A DNA stretch of 64,000 nucleotides from Corynebacterium jeikeium. GTDB taxonomy: Bacteria; Actinomycetota; Actinomycetes; Mycobacteriales; Mycobacteriaceae. The position numbers were made by a program, and so were the translations under genes. Location of the stretch: positions 1-64,000 of the forward strand of contig NZ_JFCH01000035.1 of NCBI RefSeq assembly GCF_000738175.1. Direction: 5' to 3'. The notes under the pieces are model-generated. The model saw only the letters and a list, made by a program, of their open reading frames with translations, was not told where the DNA came from and ran no database searches. Positions 47,148-56,799 of this stretch are shown in pieces; position 1 is the stretch's first letter, and every line of letters begins with the position of its first letter.

Positions 47148-47945
47148 CTAGCCCTGGATGGGCAGGGAGTCCACGCCACCAATGCGGCTGAACGGCAGCA
47201 GGATGGACTCGACCTCGCCGACGATGTTCTCCACCGGGATGGTGCCCTGGTGCTCGTCGCCCATGTGCGCGCGGGAGTCCAGCGAGTTGGTGCGGTTGTC
47301 GCCCATCACCCAGACAGCGTCGTCCGGCACGGTGACAGGTCCGAAGTAGTCGCCCTGGCACTCCTTGGAGCCCGTGGTCGGGTCGATCGGGTTCGCCGGC
47401 GGGTCCATCGTGTAGGAATCATCGACCTTCTTGCCGTTGACCATGATGCCCGGGTCGCCCTCCTGGCACTGCACGGTCTGCCCACCGGTGGCGATCACGC
47501 GCTTGACCAAGGTGTTTTCGTCCGGCGCAACGATGCCGATGGTGGCGCCGACGTTCTGCAGCCCACGCACCACATCGTTGGAGCTGCGGCGGGAGGTGTA
47601 CTCCTCGTTCCAAGACTCGGTTCCGACGAAGACGACGACATCGCCCGGGTCGGGCATCTTGTCGCCGCGGTAGGCCAGCTTGTTCACGAAGATGCGGTCA
47701 GGTGTGCAGCCCACGCAACCGTGCAGCGTTGGCTCCATCGACTCGGAAGGAATCAGGTACATGCGGCCCACAAAGTTATTGAAAGCGCCCAGTACCAGCA
47801 TCGTCACCAGGATGATGATCGGCATCTCGACCCACCAAGGGTAGGTCTTCTTCTCCTTCTTCTTTTTTGGTGACGCCCCCTGCTCCGGCTGCGCTGCAGC
47901 CTCATCGGGCACGTTAGGGTCGTTGGGTTCCTGTCGATGAGTCAC
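47148..47945 (-). CDS. lepB: Signal peptidase I
   Basis: A 265-residue type I signal peptidase. A disordered, Gln/Lys-rich cytoplasmic N-terminus is followed by one membrane helix and the catalytic Ser69 in LIPSESMEPTL, with the general base Lys near 147 in VKRVIATGG. VWVMGDNRTNSLDSR is box E. It cleaves secretory signal peptides outside the membrane. GTG 47945 is preferred because TATCCT stands eight bases upstream and no Shine-Dalgarno is found; the frame is open further upstream. A copy of the dispersed motif codes for GASPKKK in the flexible tail. Confidence 0.94.
   Translation of the reverse strand: MTHRQEPNDPNVPDEAAAQPEQGASPKKKKEKKTYPWWVEMPIIILVTMLVLGAFNNFVGRMYLIPSESMEPTLHGCVGCTPDRIFVNKLAYRGDKMPDPGDVVVFVGTESWNEEYTSRRSSNDVVRGLQNVGATIGIVAPDENTLVKRVIATGGQTVQCQEGDPGIMVNGKKVDDSYTMDPPANPIDPTTGSKECQGDYFGPVTVPDDAVWVMGDNRTNSLDSRAHMGDEHQGTIPVENIVGEVESILLPFSRIGGVDSLPIQG
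47861..47880 (+). repeat. Copy of dispersed T-tract/GGTGACGCC motif (in lepB)
   Basis: TCTTTTTTGGTGACGCCCCC, exact core; on the coding (minus) strand it encodes GASPKKK. Confidence 0.6.
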
Positions 47946-47953
47946 AAAGAACG

Positions 47954-47959
47954 AGGATA
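47954..47959 (-). promoter_or_regulatory. -10 box for lepB
   Basis: TATCCT on the minus strand eight bases before the GTG at 47945, a leaderless-type arrangement behind the rplS terminator. Confidence 0.4.
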
Positions 47960-47976
47960 CCAGTGGGGCGAACAGC

Positions 47977-48008
47977 AAAAAACCCAGCCACGAAAGTGTG
48001 ACTGGGTT
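47977..48008 (-). terminator. Intrinsic terminator behind rplS
   Basis: AACCCAG pairs with CTGGGTT and CAC with GTG around a GAAA loop; on the minus strand the stem is followed by TTTTTT (47977-47982). Confidence 0.8.
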
Positions 48009-48030
48009 GATAGCACTTAGGGGGTAAGTA

Positions 48031-48372
48031 CTAGATGCGCTCCTTGATGCGGGCTGCCTTGCCGCGACGCTCGCGCAGGTAGTACAGCTTCGCACGGCGG
48101 ACCTTACCGCGGGACAGGACGTCGATGCGGTCGATGTTCGGGGAGTGAACCGGGAAGGTACGCTCCACACCGATGCCGAAGGAAACCTTGCGGATGGTGA
48201 AGGTCTCGCGGATGCCGGAGTTCTGGCGGCGGATCACAACGCCACGGAAAACCTGCAGACGGGACTTGGAGCCCTCGATAACCTTGACGTGAACGTCCAG
48301 GGTATCGCCGGCGCGGAACTCGGGAATGTCGTCGCGCAGCTGAGCTGCGTCAACCTTATCAAGAATGTGCAT
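48031..48372 (-). CDS. rplS: 50S ribosomal protein L19
   Basis: A 113-residue L19 with [37 protein letters not shown] and [18 protein letters not shown]. It sits at the 30S-50S interface. In many bacteria rplS directly follows trmD; here tex and the betaine cluster (about 10 kb) lie between. It has its own terminator and presumably its own promoter in the 113-base spacer upstream. Confidence 0.97.
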   Translation of the reverse strand: MHILDKVDAAQLRDDIPEFRAGDTLDVHVKVIEGSKSRLQVFRGVVIRRQNSGIRETFTIRKVSFGIGVERTFPVHSPNIDRIDVLSRGKVRRAKLYYLRERRGKAARIKERI

Positions 48373-48485
48373 GGATGAAATCCTTTTGCTCGTCTGGATA
48401 GAGGATCCTCGCGGCTTTTCGCGTGACGCGCGCGCCTACGGGTTCGTACCCACAACAGAAATTAACTTGAGTAGTATGACACCGA

Positions 48486-50756
48486 CTAGTGGCTTTGTCC
48501 AAATCCCGCGTTCTTCAGCGCGGCGGCCATACTGCCCTGCGGAGCCTGATTGCGCTGGTTGGGCTTCCTCCGCGCCCCCTTCTTCGGCTTGGACTTGCCG
48601 TTGGCTGTAGGGGCCTTGGGTTCGTCCTGCAGGCGCAGGGAAAGGCCAATGCGGTTGCGCGGAACGTCCACGTCAACGACGCGCACCTTCACCACCTCGC
48701 CAGAGCTGACCACGTCGTGCGGATCCTTTACGAATTGCTCGCTCATGGCGGAGACGTGAACCAGGCCATCCTGGTGCACGCCGATGTCCACGAAGGCTCC
48801 GAAGGCCGCAACGTTAGTGACCGTGCCCTCTAGCACCATGCCCGGCTTGAGATCCTTGATGGTCTCGATCCCCTCGGCGAGCGTGGCGGTTTTAAACGTC
48901 GGGCGCGGGTCGCGCCCCGGCTTGTCCAGCTCCGCCAGCACGTCCGTGACGGTGGGGATGCCGAACTGCTCGTCCGCGAAGTCCCCCGCACGCAGCTTGC
49001 CCAGCACGGCGGAGTTGCCCACGAGCTGCGCAACCTCCACGCCGGTGGCGTCCACGATGCGGCGCACCAGCGGGTAGGCCTCCGGGTGCACGGCTGAGCC
49101 GTCCAACGGGTCGGCAGCTCCGTTGATCCGCAGGAAGCCCGCGGCCTGCTCGAACGCCTTCGGCCCCAGGCGCGGCACCTTCAGCAGCTCCTTGCGGGAC
49201 TTGAAAGCGCCGTTCTCATCACGGTAGGCCACGATGTTTTCCGCCAGGGTCGGAGTAACGCCCGCCACCCGGTTGAGCAGTGGCGCACTGGCCAGGTTCA
49301 CGTCCACGCCGACGGAGTTCACTGCATCCTCCACCACAGTGTCCAGCCCGGCGGCCAGCAGCGCCTGGTTGACGTCGTGCTGGTACTGCCCCACGCCGAT
49401 GGATTTCGGGTCGATCTTCACCAGCTCCGCCAGCGGATCCTGCAGGCGGCGGGCAATGGAAACGGCTCCGCGCAGCGAGACGTCCATGTCCGGGAACTCC
49501 TGGGCGGCCACCTCGGAGGCGGAGTAGACCGACGCACCCGCCTCGGAGATGACGACGGTCTGGGGCTTGGTACCCTCAGCCAGCCCGGCGATCTCCTTTG
49601 CCAGCTTCTCCGTCTCGCGGCTGGCGGTGCCGTTGCCGACTGCCAGCAACTCCACACCATGCTTGTTCACCAGGGCGCTGAGGATCGTGCGGGCCTTATC
49701 CCACTGGCCGGAGTGCGGGTAGACAACCACCGTGTCCAGCACCTTGCCGGTGCCGTCCACCACGGCACACTTCACGCCGTTGCGGTAGCCCGGATCCATG
49801 CCCAGGGTCGCCCGGTGGCCCGCGGGGGCCGCCAGCAGCAGATCCTTCAGGTTCTTCGAGAACACGCTCACGGCAGCCTCGTCGGCCCTCTCCTTCAGGC
49901 GCATGCGCACATCCACCGCGGAGCTGACCGCCAGCTTCGTGCGCCAGCCGAAGCGCACGCATTCGGCGCGGAACTTATCGGCCGGGTCCCCCTGGGCCTG
50001 CAGCCCAGTGCGGTCGGCGATGATGCCCTGGTAGAACTCGTCGTCCTCCCCCGGCGCAAAGTTCACGCGCAGCACGCCCTCGTTCTCACCGCGCAGCAGC
50101 GCCAGCACGCGGTGGCTCGGCAGGTCCCCGAAAGGCTCGTCAAACTCGAAGTAATCGCGGTACTTCTGGCCTTCTTCCTCCTTGCCCTCAATCACGGCGG
50201 ATTCGGCACGGCCGCGCTTGAAGTATTCCTCGCGGATCTCCCCCACCAGATCTGCATCGGTGGAAATGTCATCGACCACGATGGCCCTGGCGCCGGCCAT
50301 CACCGAGGCGGCGTCAGCAAAACCCTCCTGGACGTAGTCCGCGGCCAGATCGGGACTACCTCCGGCGAGCAGCTTCTCAACCAGCTCCCCCAGGCCGGCC
50401 TCGCGTGCGATGGCGGCCTTGGTGCGGCGGGACTTCTTAAACGGCAGGTACAGGTCCTCGAGGCGGGCCTTCGTGTCCACGGCCAGGATCTTTTCACGCA
50501 GCTCGTCGGTGAGCTTGCCCTGCTCTTCGATGCTCTTGAGGATGGTCTCCTTGCGGGCGGCGAGCTCGCGTAGGTAGTCGAGGCGCTGCTCGAGCTGGCG
50601 CAGCTGGCTATCGTCCATGCCGCCGGTGACTTCCTTGCGGTAGCGGGCGATAAACGGCACGGTCGCCCCGCCATCCAGCAGGTCGATGGTGGCCTGAACG
50701 CGGGGCTGATCCACCCCGAGCTCGTGGGCAATGATGCTAGCGATGCTATCGGTCAT
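48486..50756 (-). CDS. tex: Tex-family RNA-binding transcription accessory protein
   Basis: A 756-residue Tex protein. The N-terminal helix-turn-helix region (VDQPRVQATIDLLDGGATVP) is followed by the YqgF-like domain (LGMDPGYRNGVKCAVVD), helix-hairpin-helix motifs (GVTPTLAENIVAYRDENGAF) and a C-terminal S1 domain (LEGTVTNVAAFGAFVDIG). Tex is a bacterial relative of Spt6 that binds RNA polymerase and nucleic acids. ATG 50756 has TAGAAT seven bases upstream, so the message is probably leaderless. Confidence 0.95.
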   Translation of the reverse strand: MTDSIASIIAHELGVDQPRVQATIDLLDGGATVPFIARYRKEVTGGMDDSQLRQLEQRLDYLRELAARKETILKSIEEQGKLTDELREKILAVDTKARLEDLYLPFKKSRRTKAAIAREAGLGELVEKLLAGGSPDLAADYVQEGFADAASVMAGARAIVVDDISTDADLVGEIREEYFKRGRAESAVIEGKEEEGQKYRDYFEFDEPFGDLPSHRVLALLRGENEGVLRVNFAPGEDDEFYQGIIADRTGLQAQGDPADKFRAECVRFGWRTKLAVSSAVDVRMRLKERADEAAVSVFSKNLKDLLLAAPAGHRATLGMDPGYRNGVKCAVVDGTGKVLDTVVVYPHSGQWDKARTILSALVNKHGVELLAVGNGTASRETEKLAKEIAGLAEGTKPQTVVISEAGASVYSASEVAAQEFPDMDVSLRGAVSIARRLQDPLAELVKIDPKSIGVGQYQHDVNQALLAAGLDTVVEDAVNSVGVDVNLASAPLLNRVAGVTPTLAENIVAYRDENGAFKSRKELLKVPRLGPKAFEQAAGFLRINGAADPLDGSAVHPEAYPLVRRIVDATGVEVAQLVGNSAVLGKLRAGDFADEQFGIPTVTDVLAELDKPGRDPRPTFKTATLAEGIETIKDLKPGMVLEGTVTNVAAFGAFVDIGVHQDGLVHVSAMSEQFVKDPHDVVSSGEVVKVRVVDVDVPRNRIGLSLRLQDEPKAPTANGKSKPKKGARRKPNQRNQAPQGSMAAALKNAGFGQSH

Positions 50757-50763
50757 TCCCCAC

Positions 50764-50769
50764 ATTCTA
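50764..50769 (-). promoter_or_regulatory. -10 box of a probable leaderless tex promoter
   Basis: TAGAAT on the minus strand is followed by seven bases and the tex ATG; no Shine-Dalgarno is seen. It lies between tex and betT1, so tex need not depend on the bet operon. Confidence 0.5.
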
Positions 50770-50775
50770 GAGGGG

Positions 50776-52953
50776 CTACTGCTTGCCGAAGTCCTCGCCC
50801 CACTCGGGCGCATCGCTGGTGAACTCCGTCAGATCGCGCTCGCCGCTAAAGCCCTGCTGCATGTGCAGGTACTCCAGGTGGCGATCGAAAAGATCCAGCA
50901 CGTTATTGATCAGCTGCGCGCGGGTGTAGCCGAACACGTCGAAGCCCAGGGAGCCGTTCATGCCGAAGACCTCGAGGCGGACGTAGTTCTTGCCGTTGTC
51001 GAGCTTGTCCGACGCACCCTCGCGAACCGCGAACTCCGGGGTGGTGGAGATGACCGGGTAGAGCTGATAGCGGAAGACCGGGTCCTCCCCGAAAATCACG
51101 GACAGGTCCAACTGGGGAACCTTGGTGTCCTTACTGTCGGCGACCAACAACGTGGCGTCATAATCCCTAGCCCGCAGCGCCGTAGCGACCGATTCAAGGG
51201 CGGGCTTGGCGATCTGCACCACATACCGGTGCGCGGTCTGCTCCGACGGCCAGGTAGAAGTGCGATCGAGGCGGTTCTCCCAGTCCAGGTCGTTGCCAGA
51301 GGGCAGGGTACGTCCGGAGATTGCGGAGTGCAGAGCGATGGCACGGGAATCCACCTGGGCGGTCTCCATGCGTATCGAGCGCATCAAGCCCACCATGATC
51401 AGGTACACCACCACCATGAACGGCAAGCCCATGATCAGCGTGGCCATCTGCAGCGTGGCGATGCCGCCAACTTGCAGCATGGCGATCGTCAGCACGGCGA
51501 CGGCACCCGACCACATCAGGCGCATCCACGGCGCGCCGTCCTGCTGTGGGTCCTGCGAGATGGAGGAGAACTTCGCCATAACCAGCGCGCCGGAGTCCGC
51601 GGAGGTCACGAAGAACAGCAGACCCACGAGGATGGCGATAAACACCACGATCGTGCCGCCGGGCAGTCCATCGAGCAGGGTGTAGAAGCCACGCTCCGGG
51701 GAGTCCACGGCGGTCTGCAGGAAGTCGTGATCCTTGTTGTTGACCGCACGATCCAGCGCAGTGTTGCCCAGGATGGAGGCCCACAGCGCGACGAAAAGGA
51801 AGGGGACGCACAGGGTACCGATGACGAATTGGCGGAAGGTGCGGCCACGGGAAATACGGGCCAGGAACAGACCTACGAACGGCGCCCAGGCCACCCACCA
51901 GGCCCAGAAGAACAGGGTCCAGTTAGCCATCCAATCCGCGGTGGCTGCCGGGTCCTGGGAGTAAGAGAAAGTCTCGAAGGTCCAGCGCGGCAGCCAGGCG
52001 AGGTAGTCGCCCATGTTCTTCACCACGGAGTTCAGCAGCCAGCCAGTGCGGCCGGTGAACAGGACGAACAGCAGTAGTGCGGTGGCGAGGTAGACGTTCG
52101 CCTCACTGAGGCGCTTAATGCCCTTGTCCACACCGGATACTGCGGAGATCGCTGCGACGCCCACTGCCAGCGCCACCAGAGCGATTTGCATGCCACGGCC
52201 CTCGGGCAGGCCGAACACCATGTTCAGACCGAAGTTCAGCTGCACCACGCCGATACCCAGGGAGGCCGCCACGCCGAAGATCGTGCCGAGCAGGGCGGCG
52301 ATATCGACCGCGTCGCCGATCGGCCCGTTCACCCGCTTGCCGATCAACGGGTACAGGGCGCTGCGGATGGCCAGGGGCATGTTCAGGCGGTAGGCGTAGT
52401 AGCCAAAGGCCAGGCCCATCAGCGCGTACAGCGCCCAGCCGGACACGCCCCAGTGGAAAAGAGTCCAGGCGATGGCCTCGTTGTAGGCCTGCTCCGTCAT
52501 CCCCTCGCCCACCGGCGGGGTGGAATACTGCGCCAGCGGCTCGGCCACGGAGTAGAACATCACGCCGATGCCGATACCGGCGGCGAAGAGCATTGCCGAC
52601 CAGGAGAAAAGGCTGTACTGGGGCTTGGAGTGGTCGGGACCCAAGCGGATAGCGCCCGCCTTGGACAGGGCGATCCAGATCATGAAGATCAGCGCAATGG
52701 CAACGGTGGCGATGTAGAGCCAACCCAGGCTCTCTGTCAGCCACCCGGTGATTCCCCCGACGACGGAATCGAAGTTATCGCTGGCGACGGCGGCCCAGAT
52801 AGCGACCAGCAAAGTGATGACCATCGTGACCGCCACCACGGGCCAGTTGGCCTTGGGAGGCTCCCCACTGCGTGAACGGTCCGCCCCCGCAGAGTACGTA
52901 CCGACGATGGCCCGAGGGCCAGCTGACAGTCTGGATCGCTTCTTGTCCGCCAA
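50776..52953 (-). CDS. betT1: BCCT-family choline/betaine transporter, copy 1
   Basis: A 725-residue BCCT transporter with 12 membrane helices. The family tryptophan-rich segment WTLFFWAWWVAWAPFVG and the helix GIGIGVMFYSVAEPL, with the glycine-rich cation site, are clear. A C-terminal cytoplasmic domain of about 190 residues, as in E. coli BetT, may sense osmotic state. It imports choline or betaine. TTG 52953 is the start, six bases behind the betB stop with AGGAAAAG upstream, so it is the last gene of betT2-betB-betT1. The numbering is mine. Confidence 0.9.
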   Translation of the reverse strand: MADKKRSRLSAGPRAIVGTYSAGADRSRSGEPPKANWPVVAVTMVITLLVAIWAAVASDNFDSVVGGITGWLTESLGWLYIATVAIALIFMIWIALSKAGAIRLGPDHSKPQYSLFSWSAMLFAAGIGIGVMFYSVAEPLAQYSTPPVGEGMTEQAYNEAIAWTLFHWGVSGWALYALMGLAFGYYAYRLNMPLAIRSALYPLIGKRVNGPIGDAVDIAALLGTIFGVAASLGIGVVQLNFGLNMVFGLPEGRGMQIALVALAVGVAAISAVSGVDKGIKRLSEANVYLATALLLFVLFTGRTGWLLNSVVKNMGDYLAWLPRWTFETFSYSQDPAATADWMANWTLFFWAWWVAWAPFVGLFLARISRGRTFRQFVIGTLCVPFLFVALWASILGNTALDRAVNNKDHDFLQTAVDSPERGFYTLLDGLPGGTIVVFIAILVGLLFFVTSADSGALVMAKFSSISQDPQQDGAPWMRLMWSGAVAVLTIAMLQVGGIATLQMATLIMGLPFMVVVYLIMVGLMRSIRMETAQVDSRAIALHSAISGRTLPSGNDLDWENRLDRTSTWPSEQTAHRYVVQIAKPALESVATALRARDYDATLLVADSKDTKVPQLDLSVIFGEDPVFRYQLYPVISTTPEFAVREGASDKLDNGKNYVRLEVFGMNGSLGFDVFGYTRAQLINNVLDLFDRHLEYLHMQQGFSGERDLTEFTSDAPEWGEDFGKQ

Positions 52954-52959
52954 CTTTTC

Positions 52960-54531
52960 CTATTCCTTAAACCACCCCGTCACCGCTGGCGCGATGTTGG
53001 TGTAGACGTGCTTGTGCTCTTGGTACTCGGCCAGTCCGGTGGGGCCGAGCTCGCGGCCGTTGCCGGACTGCTTCATTCCGCCCCACTCCGCCTGCGGCAG
53101 GTAGGGGTGGAAGTCATTAATCCAAATAGTACCGTGACGCAGCTTACGTGCGACCCTTTCCGCCTTTCCTGCGTCAGTGGTCCACACAGCTCCGGCCAGG
53201 CCGTACTCGGTGTCGTTGGCGATGGCTACGGCCTCGTCCTCGGTGGTGAAGGTCTCGATGGTCACGACCGGGCCGAAGGCTTCGTCGTGCACGCAGTCCA
53301 TCTCTTGCGTGCAGCCATCGATGATCGTCGGCAGGTAGAACACGCCCTGGGTCAGGTCCGTGTTGCCCGTGGCGTGGGAGCCCTGGTTGTTCTCGGCCGT
53401 CGGGATGCGGCCGCCGCAGAGGATCTTCGCGCCTTGCTCGCGGGCGCGGTCGACGTAGGCCGCAACCTTGTCGCGGTGATCGGCGGAGATCAGGGCGCCG
53501 GTCTCGGCGGCCTCGTCCAGCGGGCCGCCGACCTTGATCTTCTCGGCCTTGGCCACCAGAGCCTCGACGAACTGGTCGTGGATGGACTCCTCCACCACGA
53601 TGCGGGAGCCCGCAGAGCACACTTGGCCGGAGTGGACGAACGCGCCGTTCAGTGCGTTATCCACCGCAGCGTCGAAGTCCGCGTCGGCGAAGATAACGTT
53701 CGGGTTCTTGCCACCCAGCTCGAGGGCCACGCGCTTGACGGTCTCCGCCGCGTTGCGGGCGATCAGCTTGCCGGTGACCAGGCCGCCGGTGAAGCTGACC
53801 ATATTCACATCCGGGCTCTGCGACAGCGGGTTGCCGCAGTTGGCGCCCGCGCCGGTGATCAGGTTAGCCACGCCAGCCGGCAGCCCCAGCTGGTCCAGGA
53901 CCGTCATCAGCATCATGGCGGTGTGCGGGGTGAGCTCCGCCTGCTTCAGCACAAAGGAGTTGCCTGCGGCCAGGGCCGGGGCGACCTTCCAGGCCACCTG
54001 CAGCAGCGGGTAGTTCCACGGGGTAATCAGGCCGCATACGCCTACCGGTTCGGCGTCAATACGAGAGCGAACATTTGCATCGCCCGGGTCCACGACGCGA
54101 CCGGCCTGGTGCTGGGCGAGAGTGCCGAAGTACTCGAAGGAGTTGGCGATGTCGTCCATGTCGATCTCGGACTCAGCCAGGCGCTTGCCCGTGTCGGCGG
54201 ACTCGGCGCGGGCGAAGGCATCCTTGTTCTCGCGGATCTTGTCGGCAACCTGCAGCAGCAGCTTGCCACGCTCGGCGGCGGGCACGTCGGCCCACACGCC
54301 GGAGTCGAAGGAGGCACGGGCAGCGGCGATGGCCTTGTTCGTGTCCTCGTCGGAGGCCTCGGACACCAAGCCCACGGTGGAGTTATCGGCGGGGTTGGTG
54401 ATCGTGCGGGTCTCGCCCTTTTCGGCTGCTACCCACTCGCCGTTGATGAACAGCGAGGCGGGAGCGCCCTCGTTCTTGTGCACCCCGGCCAGCAGTTCGC
54501 AGGTGGTGGGGTCGAACAGTACAGCGTTCAT
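52960..54531 (-). CDS. betB: Betaine aldehyde dehydrogenase
   Basis: A 523-residue aldehyde dehydrogenase that oxidises betaine aldehyde to glycine betaine with NAD(P). The catalytic cysteine lies in GQVCSAGSR near residue 306 and the general base in ELGGKNP. PWNYPLLQVAWKVAPALAAGN and HPYLPQAEWGGMKQSGNGRE match BetB. The N-terminus has about 20 extra residues. It sits between two BCCT transporter genes and divergent from betA, completing the choline oxidation pathway. Confidence 0.92.
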   Translation of the reverse strand: MNAVLFDPTTCELLAGVHKNEGAPASLFINGEWVAAEKGETRTITNPADNSTVGLVSEASDEDTNKAIAAARASFDSGVWADVPAAERGKLLLQVADKIRENKDAFARAESADTGKRLAESEIDMDDIANSFEYFGTLAQHQAGRVVDPGDANVRSRIDAEPVGVCGLITPWNYPLLQVAWKVAPALAAGNSFVLKQAELTPHTAMMLMTVLDQLGLPAGVANLITGAGANCGNPLSQSPDVNMVSFTGGLVTGKLIARNAAETVKRVALELGGKNPNVIFADADFDAAVDNALNGAFVHSGQVCSAGSRIVVEESIHDQFVEALVAKAEKIKVGGPLDEAAETGALISADHRDKVAAYVDRAREQGAKILCGGRIPTAENNQGSHATGNTDLTQGVFYLPTIIDGCTQEMDCVHDEAFGPVVTIETFTTEDEAVAIANDTEYGLAGAVWTTDAGKAERVARKLRHGTIWINDFHPYLPQAEWGGMKQSGNGRELGPTGLAEYQEHKHVYTNIAPAVTGWFKE

Positions 54532-54565
54532 GGTTGTGATTCTCGCTTTCTGTATTTGACCTTTT

Positions 54566-54591
54566 GGTCCAGTTGGTCGGTCCAGTTGGTC
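54566..54591. repeat. 13-base tandem repeat in the betT2-betB spacer
   Basis: GGTCCAGTTGGTC occurs twice head to tail, followed by a partial third CAG, just behind the betT2 stop and overlapping GACC-TTTT-GGTC. It may bind a regulator or be a slippage product. Confidence 0.6.
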
Positions 54592-54597
54592 CAGCTT

Positions 54598-56799
54598 TTA
54601 GTCTTCGGTCCAGGTGCGCACGGGATCCGCGCCATCGGACATGTCGGAGGTGCCCGGCAGGTCGCGCTGCATGTGCAGGAACTCCAGGTGGCGCTCGTAG
54701 AGGTCCAGGACGTTATCGATCAGCTGTTCCGTGGTGTAGCCGTAGATGTCGTAGCCCAGCGAGCCGGTGTTGTCGAAGACCTCGAGTCGGTAGTAGTTCT
54801 CCCCATTGTTAGTGCTGCGGGTGAAGCTCGGCACCGGGTGCTCCAAGGGGTAGATCTGGTAGCGGAAGTCTTGCTCTTCACCCAGGTGGATGGTGAGGTC
54901 TAGCTGGTTTACCGGCAGGTTCGGCACGTCTGCAGCCACCAGCGTAGTGTCGATGCCTTCGTCCTTCAGCTCGCGGGCAACGGCCTCCAGCGCAGGCTGC
55001 GCCACGTTAGTGAGGTACTCGTTGGCCTTGGCCTGGCTAGGCCAGGTGGATGCTCGAGACAGGCGCTTGCGCCAGGACTGCTTGTCCCCGCCGGCACCGG
55101 AGCGGCCGGACATAGCACTGTGCAGCGAGATGCTGCGGGCCTCGGTGGCGTAGCTCTCCAGGCGCAGAGAACGCCACAGACCAAACATGATGAGGTAGAT
55201 CACGATCGTGAACGGCAGGCCCATCACGATGGTTGCCAGCTGCACTGTTTCGACGCCGTTAACTTGCAGCATGACCAGGGTCAGCAAGCCGACCAGCACG
55301 GCCCAGAAGATGCGGGACCACTTGGCACCGTCCTGGCGGGAATCCTCGATCTTGGAGGTGAAGTTGGCGGTCACCAGCGCACCGGAGTCGGCGGAGGTGA
55401 TGTACAGAAGCAGGCCAATCATGGTGCACAGGACGATCAGCACCGCGCCGCCGTTCATGTCCTGCAGCAGTGCGTAGAAGCCCTGCTCCGGAGTTTCCAT
55501 GGTGTTGTTGGCGAAATCCATGTCGCCACCGACAACGCGCTTCAGGGCGGTGTTTCCGAACAGGCTCATCCACAGCAGGATGAACAGGAACGGGATGGTC
55601 AGTACGCCGACGACGAACTGGCGCAAGGTGCGGCCGCGGGAAATGCGGGCCAGGAACAGGCCGACGAAGGGCGCCCAGGCTACCCACCAGGCCCAGAAGA
55701 ACAGCGTCCACGCGCCCATCCATGCCTTGGTGGCCTCCGGGTCCTCGGAGAAGGCAAACGTGTCCATCGTCATGCCCGGGAAGGAGGACACATAGTCGCC
55801 GATGTTCATCACGAGGGCGTCAAGAAGGAAGGCAGTCTGGCCCGTGACGGTGACATAGAGGACCAGGCCGATGGCGAGCAACACGTTGATCTCACTCAGG
55901 CGCTTAATGCCCTTGTCCACGCCGGAGATGGCGGACAGGGTGGCGATGCCGACGGCGAAGATGATCAGGCCGGATTGGACGGCCACGCCCTGATCCCAAC
56001 CGAAGATGAGGTGCAGGCCGTAGGTCAGCTGCACCACGCCGATGCCCAGGGAAGCCGCGATGCCGAAAACGGTGCCCAGCACAGCGGCGATGTCCACTGC
56101 ACCGCCGATGGGTCCATGGATGCGCTTACCGATCAGCGGGTACAAGGCGCTGCGGATGGCCAGTGGCATGTTCAGGCGGTAGGCGTAGTAGCCGAAGGCC
56201 ATACCCATCAGGGCATACAGGGCCCAACCTGTGATGCCGTAGTGGAACAGTGCCCACACGACTGCCTGCTCTGCAGCCTCGCGGGTCTGCCCCTCCCCTA
56301 CTGGCGGCGCCATGTACTGAGTCACCGGCTCCGCGACGGCGAAGAACATCAGATCCACGCCAATGCCGGCGGCGAAGAGCATCGCCGACCAAGAAAAGAG
56401 GCGGAATTGCGGACGGGAGTGGTCCGGCCCCAGGCGAATGTTGCCCGACTTCGAGAAAGCAACCACTAGGACGAAAATCACGGCTACCGTCGCGGTGACG
56501 ATGTAGAACCAGCCGAGGTTCGTGGAGATCCAGCCGGTGACGGTGCCCAGGGTGTCCTTGGCCTGCTCGCGACCGAAGAAAGCGTAGAGGGCGACGGCCA
56601 GGATGCCGAGTGCCGAAACGATGAAGACGGGCCAGTTGGTCTTGGGGTCCGTTACTTCACCCGGCGAATAGCTATCACGGTCGTTAACATCAAAAGAGCC
56701 GACGATCACTCGCGGGGCAGAGGCTTTTTTCCTGCTCACGAGGCGCCGGGAGGCGCTTTCGGCCGCCTCCGGCTGGTGGTCGTTTTCGGGATTTGTCAT
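54598..56799 (-). CDS. betT2: BCCT-family choline/betaine transporter, copy 2
   Basis: A 733-residue BCCT transporter and paralogue of the neighbouring 725-residue protein, with the same order of segments (WTLFFWAWWVAWAPFVG; ITSADSGALVTANFTS) and a similar C-terminal domain of about 190 residues. The cation/substrate helix reads GIGVDLMFFAVAEPV: an Asp replaces the Gly found in copy 1 (GIGIGVMF), which may change coupling or substrate. ATG 56799 is fixed by AGGAGAATTAC upstream. It is the first gene of the minus-strand bet operon. The numbering is mine. Confidence 0.9.
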   Translation of the reverse strand: MTNPENDHQPEAAESASRRLVSRKKASAPRVIVGSFDVNDRDSYSPGEVTDPKTNWPVFIVSALGILAVALYAFFGREQAKDTLGTVTGWISTNLGWFYIVTATVAVIFVLVVAFSKSGNIRLGPDHSRPQFRLFSWSAMLFAAGIGVDLMFFAVAEPVTQYMAPPVGEGQTREAAEQAVVWALFHYGITGWALYALMGMAFGYYAYRLNMPLAIRSALYPLIGKRIHGPIGGAVDIAAVLGTVFGIAASLGIGVVQLTYGLHLIFGWDQGVAVQSGLIIFAVGIATLSAISGVDKGIKRLSEINVLLAIGLVLYVTVTGQTAFLLDALVMNIGDYVSSFPGMTMDTFAFSEDPEATKAWMGAWTLFFWAWWVAWAPFVGLFLARISRGRTLRQFVVGVLTIPFLFILLWMSLFGNTALKRVVGGDMDFANNTMETPEQGFYALLQDMNGGAVLIVLCTMIGLLLYITSADSGALVTANFTSKIEDSRQDGAKWSRIFWAVLVGLLTLVMLQVNGVETVQLATIVMGLPFTIVIYLIMFGLWRSLRLESYATEARSISLHSAMSGRSGAGGDKQSWRKRLSRASTWPSQAKANEYLTNVAQPALEAVARELKDEGIDTTLVAADVPNLPVNQLDLTIHLGEEQDFRYQIYPLEHPVPSFTRSTNNGENYYRLEVFDNTGSLGYDIYGYTTEQLIDNVLDLYERHLEFLHMQRDLPGTSDMSDGADPVRTWTED

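Noticed and set aside
53008..54903. 631-codon open frame antisense to betB and betT2
   Set aside because: It crosses the ends of two well-supported genes and shows no recognisable domain.
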